DNA of 64,000 bases, taken from Clostridium sp. GTDB lineage: Bacteria; Bacillota; Clostridia; Oscillospirales; Acutalibacteraceae. The notes below the pieces were generated by a model. It saw only the letters and a list, made by a program, of their open reading frames with translations. It was not told the origin of the DNA and did no database searches. This document shows positions 27,965-37,119 of this stretch, in pieces. Position numbers and translations under genes: made by a program. The DNA is taken from assembly GCA_031272895.1 (NCBI GenBank), contig JAISSW010000008.1:1-64000 (forward strand), read 5' to 3'. Within the stretch, counting starts at the first letter, position 1; every line of letters begins with the position of its first letter.

Positions 27965-28951
27965 ATGCCAAAGCTTTCGATTATAATGCCCGTGCGCAAC
28001 GCGGAGGGATTTTTGCCAACTGCCTTGGGCAGCGTGCTTGCGCAGGATTTCAGCGATTATGAGCTGCTTGCGGTCGACGACGGTTCAAGCGACAGCTCCT
28101 GCTTGCTTTTGCTGCGCCTTGCCGAAAACAACAATCGTGTGCGGGTGTTTTGCCAAAAGGGCTTAGGTGCTTTTGCGGCAAGGAATTTGGCTTTGCAGCA
28201 CTCAAATGGCGAATTCATAGCATTTTTGGACGCGGACGATTTTTACCCCGATTCCTCAGTGCTTGGCGACTTGTATTCGGCGGCAAGGCTAAGCGGGGCA
28301 AAAATTTGCGGCGGCTCCTGGTGCAAGCTTGCAGGGAATAGCTTGATAACACGCTTCCGCGGTAATGACGCCGGGTATTCTTTCGATAAAGACGGCTTCG
28401 TGGACTACCGGGGGTATCAATTTGATTTTGGCTACCAGCGCTTCATTTATCGGCGTGATTTGCTGCTGAAATACGGGATCGGCTTCCCTCCCCTGCTGCG
28501 CTACCAGGACCCGCCGTTTTTTGTTAGGGCAATGCTTGCCGCCGGCAGCTTTTATGCCACGCGCAGGCTGAGTTACTGTTACAGGCTTGGTCACCAAAAA
28601 ATCCTTTGGGATTTACCCCGTGCCAATTCGCTGATAGACGGGCTGACGGACGTTATTATGCTTGCGGAAAACAACGGACTTGATATCCTGCGCGAGCTGA
28701 CCGTTTGCCGCGCGCAGCGTTATATCCCTGCGGCGCTGTGTAATAATCTTTGTCCGCAGCTGCTTGAAAAAATATTCTGTCTTTGCGCTCGTCTTAATGA
28801 AAGCCAACGCCTAAGGCTGCTTGCGGCCGTTGCCTCCGCTGAAAGACGCCGGAGGCACAGGCTGGCTTTTTTTGTGGCGGACGGGCTGCGCCGTGCCGTG
28901 CCGCGCCGCACGAGGGCGGTTCTTGGGGCAATGCTGCGTCCGCGCCCTTGA
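27965..28951 (+). CDS. Family 2 glycosyltransferase
   Basis: LSIIMPVRNAEGFLPTALGSVLAQDFSDYELLAVDDGSSD; FLDADDFYP. Confidence 0.9.
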   Translation: MPKLSIIMPVRNAEGFLPTALGSVLAQDFSDYELLAVDDGSSDSSCLLLLRLAENNNRVRVFCQKGLGAFAARNLALQHSNGEFIAFLDADDFYPDSSVLGDLYSAARLSGAKICGGSWCKLAGNSLITRFRGNDAGYSFDKDGFVDYRGYQFDFGYQRFIYRRDLLLKYGIGFPPLLRYQDPPFFVRAMLAAGSFYATRRLSYCYRLGHQKILWDLPRANSLIDGLTDVIMLAENNGLDILRELTVCRAQRYIPAALCNNLCPQLLEKIFCLCARLNESQRLRLLAAVASAERRRRHRLAFFVADGLRRAVPRRTRAVLGAMLRPRP

Positions 28952-28976
28952 AAGAAACGCGGTATTCTGCTATACT
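28948..28976 (+). promoter_or_regulatory. SigA-type promoter of the oxidoreductase gene (TTGAAA-17-TATACT)
   Basis: -35 overlaps the stop codon of the upstream glycosyltransferase. Confidence 0.6.
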
Positions 28977-29005
28977 TTTGCTAACATAACATAGGGGGAT
29001 GCTTT

Positions 29006-30238
29006 ATGCCTACATTAGCCGCAATCGGTCTTGGCGCGCGGGGACGTATGTACCTTGCGGAGCTGCGCAAATTTAAGGATATAAAGGTGACGGCGCTTTG
29101 CGACACAAACGAAGAGAACCTTAGCTATACTGCGGCACAATGCCGCTGTGAGAACAACTATACGGACGAGGATGCGTTTTTCGCTAAGGGTCGGCTTGCG
29201 GATTGGCTTATAGTCGCCTCGCCGGATTTGACGCACTACCGCCACGCCAAGCGTGCGCTTGAGCTTGGCTATAACATACTGTTAGAAAAGCCGGTCACCC
29301 CTAACCCGGAGGAGCTTGACGAGCTGTGTAAGCTTGCCGAAAGCGGAGGCAACATGGTTTTGGTCTGCCATGTGCTGCGCTATACGCCGTACTTCCGCAC
29401 AATCAAGCGGATTATAGCAAGCGGGGAAATAGGTGAGCTTGTAAATATAGTCCACGAGGAGAACGCCGGTTACTGGCACTTTGCACATTCTTTCACACGC
29501 GGCAATTGGCGCAACACCGCTGATTCCGCGCCGTTCTTGTTGGCAAAGTGCAGCCATGACTTTGACCTTATCCACTGGTTTGTTGATAAGCCCTGCGAGG
29601 CTGTAAGCGCCTACGGCAGTCTGTTTTATTTCCACGAGGGCAATAAGCCCCAAGGCGCCACGCCCCATTGCCTTGACGGCTGTCCGCACTTAAAAACCTG
29701 CCCCTACAGCGTGGAGAAAATCTATCTTACAAAAAAGCCGCCGGAGGGCTGGGTTAAGGCTCCTGCGGCGCAAACGCCGAAATATCCCGGCGATAAAGCG
29801 CTGAGGGAAATACTACGGACGGGCGACTATGGGCGCTGCGTATTTCAGTGTGACAACAACGTATTCGACCACTACAGCGTGGCAATGCGCTTTGAGGGCG
29901 GCACAACCGTTACCCACAGCGTCAGCGCATTTAATAAGGACTTCAGCCGCAGAACCCATATTTTGGGTACAAAGGGCGAGCTTTTCGGGCGCGACGACAC
30001 AATGCGGCTGCAAAAAAACATTTTCGGCGGGGAAAGCAGAACCCTTAAAATCCGCGCGACAGCCAAAGGGGGGCACGGCGGCGGCGACAATGGGCTTGCT
30101 GACACTATCCATGCGCTGATGACGGGGCAAAGCGTACCCAAGGACAGCTTGACGACCCTGAGGGAAACACGCTACAGTCACCGCATGGTCTATGCTGCGC
30201 TCCGAAGCGTTGAAAACGGTGAAATGGTTTGGCTGTGA
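29006..30238 (+). CDS. Gfo/Idh/MocA-family oxidoreductase
   Basis: AAIGLGARGRMYL Rossmann motif; GYNILLEKPVTPNPEEL (EKP motif). Confidence 0.9.
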   Translation: MPTLAAIGLGARGRMYLAELRKFKDIKVTALCDTNEENLSYTAAQCRCENNYTDEDAFFAKGRLADWLIVASPDLTHYRHAKRALELGYNILLEKPVTPNPEELDELCKLAESGGNMVLVCHVLRYTPYFRTIKRIIASGEIGELVNIVHEENAGYWHFAHSFTRGNWRNTADSAPFLLAKCSHDFDLIHWFVDKPCEAVSAYGSLFYFHEGNKPQGATPHCLDGCPHLKTCPYSVEKIYLTKKPPEGWVKAPAAQTPKYPGDKALREILRTGDYGRCVFQCDNNVFDHYSVAMRFEGGTTVTHSVSAFNKDFSRRTHILGTKGELFGRDDTMRLQKNIFGGESRTLKIRATAKGGHGGGDNGLADTIHALMTGQSVPKDSLTTLRETRYSHRMVYAALRSVENGEMVWL

Positions 30239-30293
30239 GCTTAAAAGTGACCCATAAAAGCTTTTATCGGCATGGCAAACGGAGGGGAAAAGA

Positions 30294-31592
30294 ATGACTG
30301 ACGCCATTGTGATAGGCGGCGGCTTTGCCGGTGTTGAGGCTGCTTGGCAGCTTGCGCGGGCAGGCTTTTCCGTTACGCTTTATGAGATGAAGCCCGTAAA
30401 GTTCTCCCCCGCCCACAAAATGGAAGGGCTTGCCGAGCCTGTTTGCTCAAATTCCTTTAAGGCGCTGCGGCTTGAAAGCGCGGCGGGGCTTCTTAAGGAG
30501 GAAATGACAAGCTTAGGTTCCCTGTGCGTACCCTGCGCCAAGGAATGCGCCGTACCCGCGGGCGGAGCGCTTGCTGTGGACAGAGAAAAGTTTTCCGCCT
30601 TAATAACAAAAAAGCTTGCCGCGGAGCCTTTGATTCAGCTTGTGCGCAGGGAGGTTGCGGAAATTCCGAAAAGCGGAGTGGTAATTATTGCCGCAGGTCC
30701 GCTTTGCGCCGACGCGCTTGCCGAGGACATCAAACGCCTATGCGGCGGCGGGCTCAGCTTTTATGACGCGGCGGCGCCGATAATCACGGCGGAAAGCCTT
30801 GATATGGAGCATTGCTTTGCCGCCAGCCGCTACGACCGCGGCGACGGTGAGGATTACATAAACTGCCCGCTGAACAAAGAGGAGTACGAGGCGTTCCACT
30901 CGGCCTTGGTAACGGCTGAGCGGGCGCAGACGCACGAGTTTGACGTATACGAGGGCTGTATGCCCATTGAGGTCTTAGCGGGGCGCGGGGCAGACGCAAT
31001 ACGCTTTGGACCCATGAAACCCGTCGGGCTGCGCGACCCGCGAACGGGCAAGCGCCCTTGGGCAGTGCTGCAGCTGCGCAAGGAAAACGCACAAGGCAGC
31101 CTTCTTAACCTTGTGGGCTTTCAAACCAACCTTAAGTTTGCGGAGCAGAGGCGGGTATTCGGGCTTATCCCCGCCCTGCGCAATGCAGAGTTTGTGCGCT
31201 ACGGCGTAATGCACCGCAACAGCTATATTGACTCCCCCCGCCTGCTGAATGCGGACTACTCCTTACGAGGGCGCGGCGATTTGTTTTTTGCCGGGCAGAT
31301 AAGCGGTGTTGAGGGCTACATGGAATCCGCCGGCAGCGGGCTTTTGGCGGGACTGAACGCCGCCCGCCGCTTGCTTGGTAAGCAGGTCTATATTCCCCCT
31401 CGCACAACCATGCTTGGAGCCTTGGCTCACTACATAAGCGACGAAAGTGTCGGGAATTTTCAGCCAATGGGGGCGAACTTTGGTCTGCTGCCACCCTTGG
31501 AGCGGCAAATCCGCGGCAAACGTGAGCGCTACGCCGGACTTGCTGCCCGCGCACTTGAGGAGCTTAGGCAGAGCATTGCCCTTGCTACTTAG
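30294..31592 (+). CDS. trmFO: Methylenetetrahydrofolate-tRNA-(uracil54-C5)-methyltransferase
   Basis: DAIVIGGGFAGVEAAWQLARAGFSVTLYEMKPVKFSPAHK; LVGFQTNLKF. Confidence 0.95.
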   Translation: MTDAIVIGGGFAGVEAAWQLARAGFSVTLYEMKPVKFSPAHKMEGLAEPVCSNSFKALRLESAAGLLKEEMTSLGSLCVPCAKECAVPAGGALAVDREKFSALITKKLAAEPLIQLVRREVAEIPKSGVVIIAAGPLCADALAEDIKRLCGGGLSFYDAAAPIITAESLDMEHCFAASRYDRGDGEDYINCPLNKEEYEAFHSALVTAERAQTHEFDVYEGCMPIEVLAGRGADAIRFGPMKPVGLRDPRTGKRPWAVLQLRKENAQGSLLNLVGFQTNLKFAEQRRVFGLIPALRNAEFVRYGVMHRNSYIDSPRLLNADYSLRGRGDLFFAGQISGVEGYMESAGSGLLAGLNAARRLLGKQVYIPPRTTMLGALAHYISDESVGNFQPMGANFGLLPPLERQIRGKRERYAGLAARALEELRQSIALAT

Positions 31593-31610
31593 CCGCTTTT
31601 GTGGTATACT
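31582..31610 (+). promoter_or_regulatory. SigA-type promoter of the SDR gene (TTGCTA-17-TATACT)
   Basis: Hexamers with 17-nt spacing overlapping the end of trmFO. Confidence 0.55.
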
Positions 31611-31661
31611 ATCAGCACCCCAAATATAACCTCACAACATAAAGAACAGGAGCTAAACAAG

Positions 31662-32465
31662 ATGGGCGAATTTACAGGCAAGGTAGCCTTTATAACCGGG
31701 GCGGCACTTGGGCAGGGGCGTTGCACAGCCCTTGCGCTTGCTAAGGAGGGCGCGGCAATCGCGGCGCTGGACGTGGGCAAAAAGATTGAATACCCCGCCT
31801 ACGCCTGCGAAACAAACGGCGAACTGCATTCCCTCAAAAAAGAGATTGAAGCCATTGGCGGAAAGTGCGAGATTTTCTGCGCGGACGTGCGTGACGATGC
31901 CGCAGTATCTGCCGCAGTTGACGGAACAATCGCCGCGTTCGGCAAAATAGATATACTTTTTAACAACGCGGGCATTTGCGCCTACGCCAAGGTTGATGAA
32001 ATGACCGACGCTGAGTGGGACGCCATGCTTGACATCAACCTTAAGGGACCCTTCATAGTAACACGGCGCGTCGTTCCGCACATGAAGAAAGCAAAGTCCG
32101 GAGTTATTATTAATAACTCAAGCGTCATGGGTTTGCGCGGCGGCAACAGGCTTAGCCACTACACCGCCAGCAAATGGGGCTTGACCGGGCTGACAAAGGC
32201 CTGGGCAATTGAGCTTGCCCCCTTCGGAATCCGTGTGGTCAGCATACACCCGACGGGCGTTAACAGCCCGATGAACGACGGCTTGGCGGCCATTGAGGGC
32301 AAAACCCCGCTGGAAATTGCGGAGGCAAGCGCAGGCAATCTACTGCCTGTGCCCTGGGTTGAGTGCGAAGACGTAGCGAATATGGTTATCTACCTTGCCG
32401 GCGAAAAGGCGCGCTACATCACAGGCTCACAGTTTGTGTTAGATGCCGGGCTGCTGAGCGTATAG
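31662..32465 (+). CDS. Short-chain dehydrogenase/reductase with an insert after the Rossmann motif
   Basis: FITGAALGQGRCTALALAKEGA, NNAG, YTASKWGLTG. Confidence 0.9.
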   Translation: MGEFTGKVAFITGAALGQGRCTALALAKEGAAIAALDVGKKIEYPAYACETNGELHSLKKEIEAIGGKCEIFCADVRDDAAVSAAVDGTIAAFGKIDILFNNAGICAYAKVDEMTDAEWDAMLDINLKGPFIVTRRVVPHMKKAKSGVIINNSSVMGLRGGNRLSHYTASKWGLTGLTKAWAIELAPFGIRVVSIHPTGVNSPMNDGLAAIEGKTPLEIAEASAGNLLPVPWVECEDVANMVIYLAGEKARYITGSQFVLDAGLLSV

Positions 32466-32487
32466 CAATAGCTTTGGGAGAGAATAA

Positions 32488-33054
32488 GTGAACGTATTTG
32501 ATTTTGATAACACTATATACGACGGGGAGAGCGGACTTGACCTGTTTGCGTTTTATATCAAGCGCTACCCCTCGCTGCTCAGGTACACGCCAAAGGTAAT
32601 TCATGCCTTGGTTCGCTATAAGCAGCACAAAATAACCATTGAGGAGGCGCTCACAATCTACGCGCCGCTGATAGAGGATTTTTTGCGCGGGCTTGAGGAC
32701 CCTGAGGGCGATATGCGCAAGTTTTGGGACAAAAACCAGCACAAAATCAAGCCCTTTTATGACGACCTGCGCCGCGATGACGACGTTATTATTTCCGCAA
32801 GCCCGGAGGTTGAGCTGGCGGAAATCTGCGGACGCATTGGAATAAAGCGCTTTTTGGGCACGGTTATTGACGATGAAACGCGGCAGATAACGCATTTTAA
32901 CTTCAGGCAAAACAAGGTTACCTACTTCAAGGAGCGGTACCCGGGCGAGGAAATAGACACACTGTTTACCGATTCTTACAACGACCGCTGGCTGATGGAA
33001 ATTGCCAAGCACGTTGTGTTGGTCAGCGGAGATAAATTCAAGCGGATAAAGTAA
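32488..33054 (+). CDS. HAD-IB family phosphatase
   Basis: VFDFDNTIYDGESG motif I, ISASPE motif II, TDSYNDRWLM motif III/IV; GTG start. Confidence 0.8.
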   Translation: MNVFDFDNTIYDGESGLDLFAFYIKRYPSLLRYTPKVIHALVRYKQHKITIEEALTIYAPLIEDFLRGLEDPEGDMRKFWDKNQHKIKPFYDDLRRDDDVIISASPEVELAEICGRIGIKRFLGTVIDDETRQITHFNFRQNKVTYFKERYPGEEIDTLFTDSYNDRWLMEIAKHVVLVSGDKFKRIK

Positions 33055-33067
33055 AGGGAGATGCCTT

Positions 33068-33688
33068 TTGATAGCCATTGTTGATTACGGCGCCGGGAAT
33101 TTGGGCAGCGTACAAAAGGCCTTGCGCTTTTTGGACGCACCCTGCGTTGTTACAAATGACGCAGAGCTTATGCGCTCCGCCGAGGGGGTCTTACTGCCCG
33201 GCGTCGGCGCCTTTGGCGATGCCATGCGTTCTCTGCGGGCAAGCGGGCTGCTCGGCACCGTGCGTGAGTGCGCCCTGAGCGGAAAGCCCTTTCTTGGGAT
33301 TTGCCTTGGCTACCAGGTGCTGTTTGATTCCTCCGACGAAAGCCCCGACGTTGAGGGACTGGGGCTGTTGGGCGGTAAGGTTTTGCGCATACCTTCCACA
33401 GACGAGGACGGCGCTGCGCAAAAGGTTCCTCACATGGGCTGGAATTCCTTGGAGTTCCCCAACGAATGCCCCCTGTTTGCCGGCATTGAGAAAGACTCCT
33501 ATGTCTATTTTGTCCATTCCTATTACGTTAAGGCAAATAATCCAAAGGAAGTGGCGGCTGCAACACGCTACACAACCGTAATGGATTCCGCCGCGTGGAG
33601 CGGAAATATGTTCGGTGTGCAGTTCCACCCGGAAAAAAGCGGGGCTGTGGGGCTTGCTATACTCAAAAACTTTGTGGGGCTTACTTAG
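33068..33688 (+). CDS. hisH: Imidazole glycerol phosphate synthase glutaminase subunit
   Basis: IVDYGAGNLGSVQKAL, FLGICLGYQVLF, GVQFHPEKS; TTG start. Confidence 0.93.
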   Translation: MIAIVDYGAGNLGSVQKALRFLDAPCVVTNDAELMRSAEGVLLPGVGAFGDAMRSLRASGLLGTVRECALSGKPFLGICLGYQVLFDSSDESPDVEGLGLLGGKVLRIPSTDEDGAAQKVPHMGWNSLEFPNECPLFAGIEKDSYVYFVHSYYVKANNPKEVAAATRYTTVMDSAAWSGNMFGVQFHPEKSGAVGLAILKNFVGLT

Positions 33689-34758
33689 CCGGTCAGCACA
33701 CCGCTCTTCATGCGGAACAGCGCCGCACCGGTGCCGGAAAACACCGCCGGCAGCTCACAGCAGGTAACAAAGCACTGCCAACCGCGCAGATACTCCAAAA
33801 GTGCAGCCTGCCGCGCCGCGTCAAGCTCGCTCATCACATCGTCCAAAATTACCACCGGGCTTTCGTCAAGGCAGTCCCTCAGCAAAATCGCCTCCGCAAG
33901 CTTGATTGCCAGAGCACAGCAGCGCAGCTGCCCGCGAGAGCCATAGGTCTTAGCGTCGCGTCCGTCTAAGCGCAGGGAAAAATCCTCCTTATGCACCCCG
34001 GCGGTTGTGTATTGCCAGCGCAAATCCTGCTCCGCGCTGCGACGCAAAAGCTCCAGCAACGCCTGCTCAAGCTTGCCGTCTGCCGGCACACAGGGCGAAT
34101 AGTTAAGGCTCATGCCCTCCGCGCCGCCGCTGATGTTGGCATAAACCTGTGCGCAAAGCCCGCTGAGCTTTTGGGAATATGCCGCACGCTCCGCCACAAG
34201 GCGAGCTCCGTGCTGCGCAAGCTGCGCGTCCCAAAGCCCCAGTGCGCTTGAGTCCGCAAAGCCTCCGCGTAAAAGTGCGTTGCGCTGCGCCAAGGCCTTG
34301 CAGTATTTAGAAAGCGCTGCCGCATAGGCAGGCTTTTGCAGGCTTATAGCAATATCCAAAAAGCGCCGCCTGTGCTTAGCCCCCTCCCGAACAAGGGCAA
34401 GGGTATCCGGCGAAAAAAACACAGCAGGGAAGGTCCCCAAAAGCGCGTGCGGGCTTGATAGTGGTATTCCGTTCAGCTGCGCCTGCCGCCTTGAGCCAAG
34501 CTCTATGGTTATGCTTTGCTCGCGCTCCGCGGACAAAACACGCGCGGCAATTTGCGCACAGTCACCGCCGTGGGCTATCAGCTCGCCAAGGCGCTTTGTG
34601 CGGAAGCTTTGGCAGCCGGTCAGCAGCCAAAGGCTCTCCGCAAGATTGGTTTTGCCCTCGCCATTGTCGCCGCAAATAAGGTTAATCCCCTCCGAGGGGT
34701 TAAACTCAGGCACACGCAGGTTGCGAAAGCCGTTTGCGCTGTGCTTCAGTATCCTCAT
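33685..34758 (-). CDS. recF: DNA replication and repair protein RecF
   Basis: NGFRNL, CGDNGEGKTNLAESLWLLTGCQSFRT, VILDDVMSELDAARQAALL. Confidence 0.93.
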   Translation of the reverse strand: MRILKHSANGFRNLRVPEFNPSEGINLICGDNGEGKTNLAESLWLLTGCQSFRTKRLGELIAHGGDCAQIAARVLSAEREQSITIELGSRRQAQLNGIPLSSPHALLGTFPAVFFSPDTLALVREGAKHRRRFLDIAISLQKPAYAAALSKYCKALAQRNALLRGGFADSSALGLWDAQLAQHGARLVAERAAYSQKLSGLCAQVYANISGGAEGMSLNYSPCVPADGKLEQALLELLRRSAEQDLRWQYTTAGVHKEDFSLRLDGRDAKTYGSRGQLRCCALAIKLAEAILLRDCLDESPVVILDDVMSELDAARQAALLEYLRGWQCFVTCCELPAVFSGTGAALFRMKSGVLTG

Positions 34759-34994
34759 TGCGCCACTACCTGCCAATACCCGCCGCCAAAAGCCACTTTA
34801 TCACCCGGGACAAGGCTTTTTCCGCGCTGAAAACTCACTGCGCCGTTGACCTTTACGGCTCCCTCCGCTATAATAAGCTTTGCCTGACCGCCTGTTTCCG
34901 CAGCACCGCAGAACTTAAGGAACGAGTCCAGCTTAATGCTCCCGGTCGATATGGCAATCGGCTCCGCCTGCTTCAGCTTAACGCTTATTTTCAT
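34755..34994 (-). CDS. S4-domain protein YaaA/RlbA-like
   Basis: SIKLDSFLKFCGAAETGGQAKLIIAEGAVKVNG; ATGA overlap with recF. Confidence 0.85.
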   Translation of the reverse strand: MKISVKLKQAEPIAISTGSIKLDSFLKFCGAAETGGQAKLIIAEGAVKVNGAVSFQRGKSLVPGDKVAFGGGYWQVVAQ

Positions 34995-35059
34995 GCCGTT
35001 AACTCCCCACAAAAAATGCTTTGCATACATTTTACCATAAAACGCAAGGGAGCGCAAAT

Positions 35060-35581
35060 ATGCCCGAGCTTTTCGTTGAAAAAATACCCGCATCCGACAG
35101 CAAAGCGCTGTCCGCGCGGGGCTATGCCTTGGCGCTTGAGCTTGCCGCAAGGCACACAGGTCTGCCGCAAGGCTCCTTAAGGTTTGCCCGCGGCGAATTT
35201 GGCAAACCATATTTTGCGGGCATTGAGGATTTTCACTTCAGCCTTTCCCACAGCGGGGAATATTTGGCGCTTGCGACACACGACAGCCCGGTGGGTGTTG
35301 ACATAGAGCTGCTGCGCAAGCCGGACCTTTTGGTTGCGCGGCGCTTTTTCACAAAAGATGAGCAGGAATATGTGGCAGAGGACGAGAAGCGTTTTTTTGA
35401 GGTTTGGACACGCAAGGAAGCGTACATAAAATATACGGGAATGGGCCTAAGGACTCCCCTCCCCTCATTCAGCGTGTTTTACTTACCGGGGCTGCGGCTT
35501 GAAACGCAGATGAGCGGCGAATATTGCCTGAGCTTGTGTACAAAAAACAGCGCGGACACAAGAAATGCGCCCGCGCCGTAA
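35060..35581 (+). CDS. 4'-phosphopantetheinyl transferase superfamily protein
   Basis: FHFSLSHSGEYLALATHDSPVGVDIE...FFEVWTRKEAYIKYTGMGL. Confidence 0.9.
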   Translation: MPELFVEKIPASDSKALSARGYALALELAARHTGLPQGSLRFARGEFGKPYFAGIEDFHFSLSHSGEYLALATHDSPVGVDIELLRKPDLLVARRFFTKDEQEYVAEDEKRFFEVWTRKEAYIKYTGMGLRTPLPSFSVFYLPGLRLETQMSGEYCLSLCTKNSADTRNAPAP

Positions 35582-35590
35582 GAGGATAAA

Positions 35591-37084
35591 TCAGCCGTTC
35601 TCCTGCTCTATTTTTTCAACTGCCTTTTCAAGCTCCTCCTGGTTTGCCTCTCCATGCTTAACAAAGAGTACCATTGCCAGAGAAAGCACAATACAGATGG
35701 GACTGTAGACGAACAAGGAAAGGTAATTTGTCTGCAGGGCGGACTCCAAGGCGCCGAAAAGTATGGGTGTAACAACCTGCCCCAGGAAAGTAGCGGTGTA
35801 ATAATACCCGGTGAAGGTGCCGATTTTTTTCAGCCCGCCTATTTCCAGCACAAGCGGCAGGGTGTTCACGTTAACAAACATGGTGCTTGCCCCGCCCAAG
35901 AAAAGCGCAACCCAAGTGGAGTTTTCGGCAAAGCTGCTGCCCTCCGCGAATTTTTGCACAAGCATATAACCGCCAAAGGTGGCAATTATTGTTGCCATGC
36001 CGATTATTATCGTCCTTTTGCGGCCTATCTTTTTTCCGCACATACCCGCGGGGATTGCCGCTATCGCCGACGCAGCCACGAACGCCATCATGCGGCTGCT
36101 TGCCTGTGCGGCATCAAGGTTGAGGATATGCTGAGCAAAAAGAGAGAAGAAGGTTTCCACAACATTTGTTCCGCAAAACAGCAGGAACAAGGCAATAAGC
36201 ATGAAAATCAGGCTGCGTTTTTCGTCCTTATTAAGCTTAATTGCCTTAAGCGCGCGTTTTTCCTCCGCCGCCTCCTCCTTAAGCTTGCGCCTAAGCTCCT
36301 CCGCCTGCAGATTGTCAGAAATTCCCTTAAGGCGACTGTCCTGCTCTTTTGTGAGCAGCAGCAAAAGTGAACAAACCACCATAAACACGGCGGCAATTGC
36401 AAACACCCATGGCGTGTAGCCTGTTTCCTCCAAGCCGCTGATTTTGCTGACCGCCATAGGCAAGCCGACAGCCAGTGCCGCGCCTATTCCGCCCATAAGG
36501 GAGATATAGGAATTTGCTTGGCTGCGCAGGCTTGAGGGCGTAAGGTCCGGCATGAGCGCAACACAGGGTGAGCGCCAAAGTGACATAACAAACACGAAGA
36601 GGATTATAACCAGCATTAAGGGCAGCAGCGCCGCTCCGTCGCCAAGCACATCCTCCATTTGGGGAATGAGAAAGAACAGCACGGCGGAAATCGGCGCACC
36701 GATTAGTATGAACGGGCGGCGCTTTCCAAGGCGTGAGTGGCAGCGGTCCGAAAGCTTGCCGAACGCAGGCTGAAAAATCACGCCGAAAACATTGTCAAAG
36801 GTCATGATAATGCCGATTAGCAGCGGCACCAGTGAAACGGCCGCGGCTCCCGCCACATCTGCGTCGCCTGCGGCAAGCCCGGCTAACCAGTCCGGCAGTT
36901 TGCCGGAAAGGCTTTCGTTCCATTTTTCAATCATCGGCGAGGCGTTAAGAACCCTCTCCAAAATTTTTGGCACAAAGTTGTTGTACATGGTCCACGCAAT
37001 CATGGTAGCCATGAACCCAGTCCCCATCAACAGTGTTTTTCCCACATTCAGGCGCTCCGCGCCGGCGCTTGTGTTTGTTGACAT
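35591..37084 (-). CDS. MFS transporter (SLC45/GPH-like)
   Basis: About 12 TM segments; MTFDNVFGVIFQPAFGKLSDRCHSRLGKRRPFI. Confidence 0.85.
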   Translation of the reverse strand: MSTNTSAGAERLNVGKTLLMGTGFMATMIAWTMYNNFVPKILERVLNASPMIEKWNESLSGKLPDWLAGLAAGDADVAGAAAVSLVPLLIGIIMTFDNVFGVIFQPAFGKLSDRCHSRLGKRRPFILIGAPISAVLFFLIPQMEDVLGDGAALLPLMLVIILFVFVMSLWRSPCVALMPDLTPSSLRSQANSYISLMGGIGAALAVGLPMAVSKISGLEETGYTPWVFAIAAVFMVVCSLLLLLTKEQDSRLKGISDNLQAEELRRKLKEEAAEEKRALKAIKLNKDEKRSLIFMLIALFLLFCGTNVVETFFSLFAQHILNLDAAQASSRMMAFVAASAIAAIPAGMCGKKIGRKRTIIIGMATIIATFGGYMLVQKFAEGSSFAENSTWVALFLGGASTMFVNVNTLPLVLEIGGLKKIGTFTGYYYTATFLGQVVTPILFGALESALQTNYLSLFVYSPICIVLSLAMVLFVKHGEANQEELEKAVEKIEQENG

Positions 37085-37119
37085 CTTGTTCCTCCCGTAT
37101 TGCTTATATACGACAGATT

